A stretch of DNA of 15,346 nt from JAYEHK01 sp034659475 (GTDB lineage: Bacteria > Bacillota > Syntrophomonadia > Syntrophomonadales > Syntrophomonadaceae), in NCBI GenBank assembly GCA_034659475.1, contig JAYEHK010000098.1, forward strand, positions 1 through 15,346, read 5' to 3'. The notes below the pieces were generated by a model. The model did no database searches and had not been told where the DNA came from. It saw only the letters and a program-made list of their open reading frames with translations. The position numbers and the translations under genes were made by a program. This document shows positions 1-6,700 of this stretch, in pieces. Position 1 is the stretch's first letter, and every line of letters begins with the position of its first letter.

Positions 1-19
1 ACCTTGAAGGGTCGGCAGC

Positions 20-562
20 TTGGCGATTTCGCACGGCAGCATATTTGGAGTGAAGGCAAAATACCTATTCTTACCAAGCTGCGCATATGAAATCAAAACT
101 GCAGAAGAAACATACATCGTTGACCGGGAAGGGACGGTTAGGGATTCCCAAGGTAAAGAAATTGAACTTGATACAATTCTTGCGGGTGACAAAGACACAA
201 CAACAGTTGAACCTGAAACCCTAGAGGAGTTTAAAGCTCTGCTGGTGGAAGCTGGAGATAAAACATATCCGGGGTTAACCATTGATTTTGAAGAGGGGAT
301 TATAACCCTGAAGTTTAGCGATTTATCCAAGGAACAAACCAAAGCCTGCAGCGAGATGTTTGTTCTCATCAATCAGAACGCTAAAACCTTAAAACATGCT
401 TCAAGTAAACAAAGTGAAACAGATAATGAAAAATACGCTTTCAGAACTTGGCTGATCAGGCTGGGGATGATAGGCGGTGAATATAAGGATGCCAGAAGAA
501 CACTTCTTGCTAAGCTTGAGGGGAATGGGGCTTTTAGAAGAGCCGGGAATGAGAATGTGTAG
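20..562 (+). CDS. Prophage accessory protein, 'virulence-related' type, function unknown
   Basis: An open frame of 180 codons whose composition and motifs resemble small proteins found in clostridial prophages and annotated 'virulence-related protein'; this is from memory of the family and no biochemical role is known to me. Visible landmarks are FGVKAKYL near residues 9-16, a TYIVDREG segment near 31-38, an acidic middle, and a C-terminal basic patch (FRTWLIRLGMIGGEYKDARR, about 141-160) ending in LEGNGAFR. No signal peptide or membrane segment is seen. The TTG start at 20 follows AAGG at 7-10, but the first ten or so residues fit the family poorly. The frame beginning at position 1 is also open to 90 and could be the true N-terminus joined by a one-base shift near 43, in which case the gene begins before the window and is broken. 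It lies upstream of the toxin cassette and the packaging genes. Confidence 0.6.
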   Translation: MAISHGSIFGVKAKYLFLPSCAYEIKTAEETYIVDREGTVRDSQGKEIELDTILAGDKDTTTVEPETLEEFKALLVEAGDKTYPGLTIDFEEGIITLKFSDLSKEQTKACSEMFVLINQNAKTLKHASSKQSETDNEKYAFRTWLIRLGMIGGEYKDARRTLLAKLEGNGAFRRAGNENV

Positions 563-632
563 AAAAAAGTTACAAATATTAATTTAATCGTTGCAGGATT
601 TTTCTTGAATCTGTCTAAAACGATAATACAAA

Positions 633-641
633 TGATATAAT
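633..641 (+). promoter_or_regulatory. Extended -10 promoter of the toxin-antitoxin cassette
   Basis: TGATATAAT matches the extended -10 consensus TGnTATAAT exactly. The -35 region 17-18 bases upstream is weak, which is common for extended -10 promoters. Transcription would start near 648 and give a leader of about 130 nt before the antitoxin start at 778. This is the best promoter in the 215-base gap after the first gene. Confidence 0.6.
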
Positions 642-674
642 ACCTATTTCATTAAATGTAAACGGTATTATATC
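634..674 (+). promoter_or_regulatory. Inverted repeat overlapping the -10 box, likely operator
   Basis: GATATAATACC at 634-644 is the exact reverse complement of GGTATTATATC at 664-674, with a 19-base spacer. The left arm contains the TATAAT -10 element, so a dimeric repressor bound here would block polymerase. Type II toxin-antitoxin operons are often repressed by their own antitoxin or complex, so self-repression by the products of 778-1367 is a reasonable inference. There is no T-run after the right arm, so it is not a terminator. Confidence 0.5.
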
Positions 675-716
675 TTGACATTTGATGGTAAAATGAATTT
701 ACGGATTGATTATTTT

Positions 717-768
717 CCTTCTAAATGGCCCATACTATACATATTTTTATACGAGTATGTTTAGAAGG
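717..768 (+). promoter_or_regulatory. Leader hairpin sequestering the antitoxin ribosome site
   Basis: CCTTCTAAA (717-725) pairs exactly with TTTAGAAGG (760-768), and inside it CATACT (731-736) pairs with AGTATG (754-759), leaving a 5-base bulge (726-730) and a 17-base loop. The right arm includes the AGAAGG core of the Shine-Dalgarno sequence for the start at 778, so the folded leader would hide the ribosome site. It could serve as a translational switch or a protein-binding site. Confidence 0.55.
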
Positions 769-777
769 TGATATGAC

Positions 778-1002
778 ATGGATAAGAAGTTTGATAGTGA
801 TGAACAAGCCAGTGTTAATGATTCTCAAGAGGAGGAACAAAATATGCCAACACTAACTAAAAAAGAACAGTCTTATAAAGGGTTATCTTTATCACCCAAA
901 AAGCTAAATGAAATATCAGTTAGACCTAAAGTGAAAAATGGTAAGTTATTGTTTGATAAAAACAATAAAGACCATCGTTATATTGTGGAAGAGGAAATTT
1001 GA
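778..1002 (+). CDS. Probable antitoxin of a MazF/PemK-like toxin-antitoxin pair
   Basis: A 74-residue protein with a very acidic N-terminus (residues 1-22) and a basic middle, ending in a KVKNGKLLFDKNNKDHRY segment (about 51-68). Small proteins with a similar 'ng..lfd..n..hr' tail occur upstream of PemK-like toxins, so I call it the antitoxin by position and that resemblance; no DNA-binding fold is obvious. It has a strong ribosome site (AGAAGGTGAT at 763-772) placed 5 bases before ATG, but that site lies in the arm of a leader hairpin. The toxin gene starts 8 bases after its stop, so the two are probably translated together. It would neutralise the toxin by direct binding and may repress the promoter at 633-641. 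Confidence 0.6.
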   Translation: MDKKFDSDEQASVNDSQEEEQNMPTLTKKEQSYKGLSLSPKKLNEISVRPKVKNGKLLFDKNNKDHRYIVEEEI

Positions 1003-1010
1003 ATTAAATA

Positions 1011-1367
1011 ATGTTTGAAGTCGGCGAAATATTTTGGCTTGAAATTGAATATGAAGATATACCAAATGAATCTAAAATAAGACCTGCAATAATTGTAGAT
1101 AAAGATGAGGAAAGTTTCTATATTTTAGTTTCAACAACAACACAATCACCTAAAGATCCACCGTCATATTATGATCAATTTAAAATTCCAATATTAAACT
1201 GGCGAAAAATCGGTTTGCCGCAAGCATCATGGGGATTAGGCTATAGATTGATTAAATTACGAGATAATGAACTGAGGAGTGTAGTTACAAACACAGATTA
1301 TATAGGGAGTATGAGTGAAACTGATTTACAATATCTAATTACGCAAATAGAACTAATACATAATTAA
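1011..1367 (+). CDS. MazF/PemK-like endoribonuclease toxin
   Basis: A 118-residue protein with the landmarks of the MazF/PemK family: an N-terminal 'GEIFW' strand (5-9), a K-x-RPAIIV motif with Arg24, an LVSTTTQ segment (39-45) offering the conserved Thr, an ILNWRKIGL stretch (about 61-69) and an IGSMSE turn near 98-103. Family members cleave RNA, often mRNA, in the cytoplasm and are held inactive by a partner antitoxin; the partner here is taken to be the gene ending 8 bases upstream. Its own ribosome site is weak (GAGGAA at 991-996), which fits coupling to the antitoxin. The gene is intact and visibly more AT-rich than the phage structural genes, which suggests separate acquisition. The exact target sequence cannot be read from the protein. 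Confidence 0.65.
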   Translation: MFEVGEIFWLEIEYEDIPNESKIRPAIIVDKDEESFYILVSTTTQSPKDPPSYYDQFKIPILNWRKIGLPQASWGLGYRLIKLRDNELRSVVTNTDYIGSMSETDLQYLITQIELIHN

Positions 1368-1417
1368 GACATCTAAACAGAGATTTGTTCGTTTTTAGAT
1401 TAAATAACAAAAAATAA

Positions 1418-1444
1418 CGGCCTAAGTAATGGGGCTGTTTTTTT
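1418..1444 (+). terminator. Terminator between toxin cassette and terminase operon
   Basis: CGGCC (1418-1422) pairs with GGCTG (1433-1437), including one G-T pair, with an 10-base loop, followed directly by seven T (1438-1444). It closes the toxin-antitoxin transcript and sits just before the strong ribosome site of the small terminase gene. A weaker inverted repeat, ATCTAAA at 1371-1377 and TTTAGAT at 1394-1400, lies just upstream. Confidence 0.55.
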
Positions 1445-1467
1445 ATGCCCAAAAGGAGGTGATACTT

Positions 1468-1941
1468 GTGGCGCAAAGTGGAAGAAAGCCAAAACCTACA
1501 GCAATAAAAGTCTTGGAAGGCAATCCCGGTAAAAGAGAATTGAATGAATATGAACCCAAACCGGCTAAAAAAGCTCCCCGATGCCCAAGCTGGCTTGAGG
1601 ATGAAGCGAAGAAGGAATGGAAGAGAACTGCCAAGCAGCTAGAATAACTGGGCATTCTTACGGAAGTTGATATGGCTGCATTTACAGGATACTGCCAAGC
1701 TTATGCACGGTGGAAAGAAGCTGAAGAGTTCATCACCAAGCATGGCACCATCGTAAAAACGCCATCCGGTTATTGGCAGCAGGTGCCACAGGTATCTATC
1801 GCCCAGACCTATTTGAAAATCATGAACAAATTCTGCGAGCAGTTTGGTTTAATACCTTCATCAAGAAGCAGAATTGTTACTGATAAACCAAGTGAATCTG
1901 ATGATCCGATGGAGCTTATGTTGTTTAAAGGCGGTGGCTAG
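1468..1941 (+). pseudogene. Small terminase subunit, P27-like, interrupted by a TAA
   Basis: Small terminase subunits bind the phage packaging site and load the large subunit on DNA. The start is GTG at 1468, six bases or so after a near-perfect ribosome site (AAGGAGGTGAT, 1453-1463). Residues 3-25 are the Lys/Pro-rich entry typical of the P27 family (GRKPKP, then LEGNPGKRE), followed by PSWLEDEAKKEW and, after the break, LGILTEVDMAAFTGYCQAYA. A TAA at 1645-1647 falls between KQLE and LGIL, exactly where the family continues with no gap, and the frame then stays open to the TAG at 1939-1941. So a single nonsense change splits a product of about 157 residues after residue 59. The large subunit gene starts one base after its stop. 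Unless the stop is suppressed, no full product is made. Confidence 0.85.
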
Positions 1942-1942
1942 G

Positions 1943-4485
1943 ATGTATGATGAGAAAAAGGCGCAACATGCCGTCAGCTTCATTAACTGCTTAAAGCATA
2001 CCAAAGGCCAGTGGCGGGGAGTTGCTTTTGATCTTCTTCCTTGGCAAGATAAAATCATTAGGGAGATATATGGAACGGTAAAGGAGAATGGTTACCGTCA
2101 ATATAACACCGCCTACGTTGAAATACCTAAAAAAATGGTAAACAATTGGCATTGAGTACGGAAATACCAACTCCGAATGGGTGGACTACAATGGGCGACA
2201 TTGGGGTTGGTGACACGGTGTTTGATGAACAAGGGAAACCTTGTAATGTGGTCGCAATAAGCGAAATTAATGATACAGAACAGGCATACAAAGTGAATTT
2301 CAGAGATGGCACAAGTATTATCGCTGGGGAAAGACATTTGTGGAAGGTCGGGGTTACTAATAACGGGAAACGAGAAAAGATTCTAACAACCGGAGAAATG
2401 TACGCACGACAAGACAAAGCAGTTAATAAAGATAATAGAGCATTGTTTCGCATCCGTATTTCGGATGCTTTTATTTTGCCTGAAAATGTGCTTCCGATAG
2501 ATGAGTATCTTTTTGGTTACTGGATTGGCAATGGGAACGCAACAAAGCCTGAAATAACAGTAAGGAGAGACGATGTTCACAGTGTAAAAAATAATATTCC
2601 GTATAAACTGCATAATACCTATCCCCAAGAAGGATATAGCGATATTTTGGTATATAAAGAGTTGAAAAAAATCCTTGTAAAGAGTTATAGACACAAGCGA
2701 ATACCAAATATATACCTGCGTTCATCGATACAGCAACGACAGCGTTTGCTAAAAGGACTAATGGATTCTGATGGTTGCATCAGCACAATAAGAGCTCAAT
2801 CTATATATGTGACTATACTGCCTGATTTGGCAAAGGATGTTCAAGATCTCTTATGGTCGCTGGGTATAAAGAACACCATAAAAAAACCTCCCTCAACCAG
2901 GTTTGGAATACCTACAGGAGAAACCTGCTATTTAATACGGTTTACTGCGTTTGACGACACAGAAGTATCTGGTTTACAAAGAAAAACTAGCAGGGCAAAG
3001 CAGAGAAATACCAGAAGTCGGTCACATTTTCATTATATAAGCTCTATAGAAAAACACCCAAAGTGTAAGATGAAATGCATTCAGTTGGACAGTCCCTCAA
3101 GGCTTTACTTAGCCGGTGAATCGATGGTTCCGACCCATAACAGCGAACTTGCAGCAGCGGTAGCTCTGCTTATGACCTGTGGCGATAACGAATGGGGTGC
3201 AGAAGTTTATGGCTGTGCTTCTGACCGTCAGCAGGCATCGATTGTATTTGATGTCGCGGTTGATATGGTAGATCAGTGCCCGGCTCTTAAAAAGAGAATC
3301 AAGCCAGTGATGTCAGTAAAAAGGCTGGTATATAAACCGATCAACAGCTTTTATCAAGTATTATCAGCTGAAGCTTATACAAAACATGGACTGAATGTCT
3401 ATGCTGTAGTATTTGATGAACTTCATGCCCAACCCAATAGAGAACTGTTTGACGTTATGACCAAGGGGAGCGGTGATGCAAGACTTCAACCGCTATTTTT
3501 TTTGATAACTACTGCAGGTACCGATCGGAATTCTATTTGTTACGAGCAGCACCAAAAAGCACAGGATATTATTGACGGTAGAAAAATTGACACTACCTTT
3601 TATCCTGCCATTTACGGGATTAATGATGACGATGACTGGGGTGATGAAGAAAACTGGTATAAAGCTAATCCTTCGCTAGGACATACGATCGATATTGAAA
3701 AAGTAAGAAATGCATACAACAGTGCCAAAGAAAATCCTGCTGAAGAAAATATATTCCGGCAGCTAAGGCTTAACCAATGGGTAAAACAGTCCGTCCGATG
3801 GATGCCGATGCACGTTTGGGATGCTTGCGACGATACACTTGATATAGATTTGCTTCGCGGGCGGGAATGCTATGGAGGGTTGGATCTTTCCAGTACCACT
3901 GACATAACTGCTTTTGTGCTGGTATTCCCGCCAAGGACAGCTGACGAAAAGTTCATCGTGCTTCCTTACTTTTGGATACCCAGTGATAATCTTAAACAAA
4001 GAGTAAGGCGTGACCATGTTCCTTATGATGTATGGGAACAGCAGGGTTATATCAAAACCACGGAAGGTAATGTTGTTCACTATGGATTCATTGAAGCCTT
4101 CATTAAGGAACTTGGAACAAAACACAACATCAAAGAAATCGCATTTGACCGCTGGGGTGCGGTTCAGATGGTTCAGAATCTTGAGGGTATGGGATTTACG
4201 GTTGTTCCTTTTGGCCAGGGATATAAGGATATGTCGCCATCTTCAAAGGAACTGATAAAGATTACGCTAGAAAATAGAATCGTTCATGGCGGCAATCCAG
4301 TACTTCGATGGATGATGGATAACATATATGTTAAGACAGATCCAGCTGGGAATATTAAACCGGATAAAGAAAAAAGCACCGAGCGTATTGATGGTGCGGT
4401 TGCTCTTATTATGGCACTGGATAGGGCGATTAGGAATGAGAATAGAAGCAGTGTTTATGATGAACGAGGGATATTAGTGTTGTAA
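1943..4485 (+). pseudogene. Large terminase subunit with inserted intein; frameshifted at the first junction
   Basis: ATPase-nuclease motor that packages phage DNA into the prohead and cuts it. The N-extein is read from ATG 1943 (YVEIPKK, the start of Walker A) and the C-extein from 3142 to 4485. Joined without the intein they give PKKNGK-SELAAAV, an intact Walker A. Walker B is VVFDELHA, with Asp-Glu at 3415-3420. The nuclease acids are in LDLSSTTD, IAFDRWG and ERIDGA, all present. Spliced length is about 514 residues, slightly short of but near the usual size. One A is missing from the A-tract at 2129-2135 (seven A where eight keep the frame), so the N-extein frame ends at the TGA at 2153-2155 and the intein and C-extein lie in the -1 frame. 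Either the gene is dead, or slippage on the A-tract, or a sequencing error in a homopolymer, explains it. Confidence 0.85.
2143..3141 (+). other. Class 3-type intein with LAGLIDADG endonuclease domain, in the large terminase
   Basis: A 333-residue protein-splicing element placed between GK and SE of the terminase Walker A motif. It begins with Gln rather than Cys and ends with Thr-His-Asn before Ser of the C-extein. The Hint blocks are readable: GDTVFDEQG early, block B as ERHLWKV (His65, Trp67), block F as KCIQLDSP with Cys312, block G as VPTHN with Thr331. Trp at B:12, Cys at F:4 and Thr at G:5 is the WCT set that defines class 3 inteins, in which the block F Cys replaces the N-terminal nucleophile. 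An endonuclease domain lies in the middle (LFGYWIGNG near 123-131 and LLKGLMDSDG near 202-211). The first motif has Asn130 in place of the usual catalytic Asp, so cutting is probably lost. Confidence 0.85.
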
Positions 4486-4487
4486 CA

Positions 4488-4496
4488 TGCTATAAT
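4488..4496 (+). promoter_or_regulatory. Extended -10 promoter for the second MazF-like gene
   Basis: TGCTATAAT is an exact TGnTATAAT extended -10, placed three bases after the large terminase stop and about 60 bases before the GTG at 4556. No good -35 is seen. It would let the toxin be expressed when the phage late genes are silent. Between it and the toxin, GGAGGAGGAG (4509-4518) precedes a three-codon ATG frame that looks like the remnant of another gene start. Confidence 0.5.
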
Positions 4497-4555
4497 TTTC
4501 TATTAATTGGAGGAGGAGAATGTTAAAATAGGCTAAATGGGAGTGGGGTGAAAAT

Positions 4556-5158
4556 GTGCCAGCAAGTATAGATGTTGGAAAAGTACAAGAATATTTAAAG
4601 TGGATGGAAGAAAAATTTTCTTTAAACATAATATCAGATCGAGCTAAAAAGAGGTATGTTAAACGGGGACAAGTATATCGTTGCAAGTTAGGTATTGGAA
4701 TTGGTAGCGAAATGCAGAAAGAAAGACCTTGTGTAATCATCCAAAATGATATCGGCAATTATAAATCGGGAAATACAATAGTGGCGCCAATTACCCATGA
4801 TGATGCTAAATTTCCTTTTCTTGTTCCTGTTACTATACAAAAAGATGAAAACGGTTCAGTTATACTAGATGGGCAAGTAAATGTATCTAACATTACGTGT
4901 GTTAGTAAAGCAAGATTGGGTGATTACGTTACAAAACTATCTAATCCGGATATGAAAGATATAGAAATAGCAATAGCTAAGTCCTTAGACTTGATAGTTC
5001 ATTATAGCAAGTTGAAGATAAGTTTGGATGACAAGCTGATATTTATTGAAAAAATAAAACGAGATAGAAATGAAGCGCAAGATTTTATTAAAAAACTTAG
5101 AGAAATAACTAATACTGCCACAAATGAGCAACTTGAAAAAATAATTATGAAAAATTGA
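4556..5158 (+). CDS. MazF/PemK-like toxin with long N- and C-terminal extensions
   Basis: A 200-residue MazF/PemK family member. The core covers about residues 36-150: a RGQVYRCKLG strand, KERPCVIIQND with the conserved Arg57, TIVAPITHD with the conserved Thr, and a GQVNVSNITCVSKARLG segment typical of the toxin dimer face. The 35-residue N-terminal part is Lys/Glu-rich, and the C-terminal 45 residues are a charged likely coiled coil, making it almost twice the usual 110-residue length. Family members are RNA endonucleases. No antitoxin gene is adjacent, so the extensions may carry that role or the antitoxin may be elsewhere. It starts at GTG with GGGGTGA upstream, sits between terminase and portal where phages carry extra 'moron' genes, is AT-rich, and has its own promoter and terminator. 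The gene is intact. Confidence 0.75.
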   Translation: MPASIDVGKVQEYLKWMEEKFSLNIISDRAKKRYVKRGQVYRCKLGIGIGSEMQKERPCVIIQNDIGNYKSGNTIVAPITHDDAKFPFLVPVTIQKDENGSVILDGQVNVSNITCVSKARLGDYVTKLSNPDMKDIEIAIAKSLDLIVHYSKLKISLDDKLIFIEKIKRDRNEAQDFIKKLREITNTATNEQLEKIIMKN

Positions 5159-5239
5159 CATAATAACTTTCAAGTATTAAACTGTAAATATAAAAGGTTC
5201 TTTGCCGGAGAGTGAAGGACAATATAGTTTTCTAAAAGT

Positions 5240-5264
5240 AGGGGAACTTTGGATAAGTTCCCCT
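5240..5264 (+). terminator. Terminator-like hairpin after the second MazF-like gene
   Basis: AGGGGAACTT pairs with AAGTTCCCCT in a perfect 10-bp stem with a 5-base loop (TGGAT). Only a short T-rich stretch follows. It closes the toxin transcript and is the first of four hairpins before the portal gene. Confidence 0.6.
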
Positions 5265-5311
5265 TTATCTGTATAAATAACAATATGGTTTCATATAATG
5301 AAAAAACAAAG

Positions 5312-5332
5312 TAGCCTTAGTCAGGAAGGCTA
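5312..5332 (+). terminator. Hairpin, possible terminator
   Basis: TAGCCTT (5312-5318) pairs with AAGGCTA (5326-5332) around a 7-base loop; GGGTTTTA follows. It is weaker than the next hairpin and may be a structural element in the portal leader. Confidence 0.4.
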
Positions 5333-5344
5333 GGGTTTTATATT

Positions 5345-5384
5345 AAAGGCGAGAGCTGTCAGTTTGGTGGCTTTCGCCTTTTTT
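5345..5384 (+). terminator. Strong rho-independent terminator
   Basis: AAAGGCGAGAGC (5345-5356) pairs over 12 positions with GCTTTCGCC and flanking T (5370-5381), with one G-T pair, loop 5357-5369 and a six-T run. This is the clearest terminator in the window and stands between the MazF-like gene and the portal gene. Confidence 0.75.
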
Positions 5385-5413
5385 GCACTCTGCTTGTTTT
5401 GAGTGCTTTTTTT
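5385..5413 (+). terminator. Second terminator directly upstream of the portal gene
   Basis: GCACTC (5385-5390) pairs with GAGTGC (5401-5406) around a 10-base loop and is followed by seven T. It abuts the previous terminator, giving a tandem pair. The portal ribosome site follows 14 bases later. Confidence 0.65.
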
Positions 5414-5438
5414 ATGCCCATTTTTAGGAGGAACGCCA

Positions 5439-6623
5439 ATGAGAATACTAATATTGTCAAGATTAATTCAGCCAAGAGCATCCCCCAAAAACAGCCTGTG
5501 GGACAGCACATACAGTTTCTTCTTCGGCAGTACCACCAGTGGCAAAACCGTTAACGAAAGAACTGCAATGCAAACCACCGCGGTTTATGCCTGTGTAAGA
5601 ATCCTGGCCGAAACCATAGCAAGCCTGCCATTGCATGTTTACCAATACACAGACAGCGGCAAGGAAAAAACCATCGACCACCAACTGTATTATTTGCTCC
5701 ATGACGAGCCAAACCCTGAGATGACTTCATTTGTGTTCAGAGAAACACTCATGAGTCATCTTTTATTATGGGGAAATGCCTACGCCCAAATCATCAGAGA
5801 CGGAAGGGGGAAGATACAAGCACTTTACCCGTTACTGCCGGACAAAATGACGGTGGACAGAAGCCCCAAAGGAGAACTTTTTTATGAGTACCGCAAGGAC
5901 ACCGGGTCAGTTCTTCTGAGAAGGGATGAGGTCCTGCACATACCGGGGCTTGGCTTTGATGGGCTGGTTGGCTACTCACCCATTGCTATGGCTAAAAATG
6001 CAATCGGCATGGCAATTGCTACGGAAGAATACGGCGCTAAGTTCTTTGCCAATGGCGCTAATCCCGGAGGAGTTTTGGAGCATCCCGGCGTTGTTAAAGA
6101 CCCTGCACGAATCCGGGAGAGCTGGAATGCAGTGTACCAAGGAAGCATCAATGCACACAGAGTAGCAGTCCTTGAAGAAGGAATGAAGTTTCAAAGCATC
6201 GGAATACCACCGGAGCAGGCACAGTTTTTGGAAACAAGAAAATTCCAAACCGAGGAGATATGCCGGATTTTCAGGGTGCCGCCCCATTTGGTGGCCGATT
6301 TGGATAAGGCGACGTTCTCAAATATTGAACATCAGTCCATCAGTTTCGTGGTTCACACTATTAGACCTTGGTTAGTAAGACTCGAGCAGTCCATTAACCA
6401 GTCACTTTTGGGCAAATCTGAAAAAGGCCAGTGTTTCGTTGGTTTTGTGGTGGATGGGTTACTTCGCGGAGACTACGCCTCTCGAATGCAAGGCTATGCA
6501 GTAGGGATTCAAAATGGTTTCTTGAGTCCTAATGATGTCAGAAGATTAGAAAACATGAACAGTTTCGAGAATGGTTACCAATGCCTTAGCCAAAAAGCTG
6601 CCACAAAAGCAAGCAAAAACTGA
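5439..6623 (+). CDS. Portal protein, HK97-like, with altered C-terminus
   Basis: The portal is the dodecameric ring at the head vertex through which DNA passes and on which the terminase docks. The ATG at 5439 is chosen because AGGAGG (5427-5432) lies just upstream; an earlier GTG at 5403 falls in a terminator stem. Typical segments are TTAVYACVRILAETIASLP (about 46-64), the LLHDEPNPEMTSF stretch, WGNAYAQI, and FRVPPHLVAD near the crown, ending in NDVRRLENMN. Portals of this family then continue for a short tail; here, after NSFENG, the frame gives a low-complexity end and stops at 6623 after 394 residues. The frame one base over from about 6577 is open to 6684 and reads more like a real phage C-terminus, so a frameshift or deletion scar is likely. 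Confidence 0.85.
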   Translation: MRILILSRLIQPRASPKNSLWDSTYSFFFGSTTSGKTVNERTAMQTTAVYACVRILAETIASLPLHVYQYTDSGKEKTIDHQLYYLLHDEPNPEMTSFVFRETLMSHLLLWGNAYAQIIRDGRGKIQALYPLLPDKMTVDRSPKGELFYEYRKDTGSVLLRRDEVLHIPGLGFDGLVGYSPIAMAKNAIGMAIATEEYGAKFFANGANPGGVLEHPGVVKDPARIRESWNAVYQGSINAHRVAVLEEGMKFQSIGIPPEQAQFLETRKFQTEEICRIFRVPPHLVADLDKATFSNIEHQSISFVVHTIRPWLVRLEQSINQSLLGKSEKGQCFVGFVVDGLLRGDYASRMQGYAVGIQNGFLSPNDVRRLENMNSFENGYQCLSQKAATKASKN

Positions 6624-6700
6624 TGCAGATGCAGCCACCCCAATTAGTCACTTAGAAAAACGATTGAACCTATTAAAATATTGAAATTGGAGGCATATAT

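Noticed and set aside
675..694. TTGACA at 675-680 as a -35 box
   Set aside because: The only nearby -10-like element (TAAAAT at 689-694) is about 8 bases away, too close for a normal promoter.
1443..1655. Minus-strand frame opposite the small terminase
   Set aside because: No family pattern and no ribosome site; it mirrors the codon bias of the real gene. The same holds for the other minus-strand frames, including 11049-11726 opposite the tape measure and chaperone genes.
2129..2137. Classical tandem -1 ribosomal slip site at the A-tract
   Set aside because: In the zero frame the heptamer is T-AAA-AAA, so the first tRNA would mispair after slipping; only single-site or transcriptional slippage remains possible.
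2143..3141. Group I or group II intron in the terminase gene
   Set aside because: The insert is open and in frame with the downstream part, and carries Hint splicing blocks at both ends, so it is an intein.
4519..4530. Small gene after GGAGGAGGAG
   Set aside because: The frame is only ATG and two codons before TAG; at most a remnant of a gene start.
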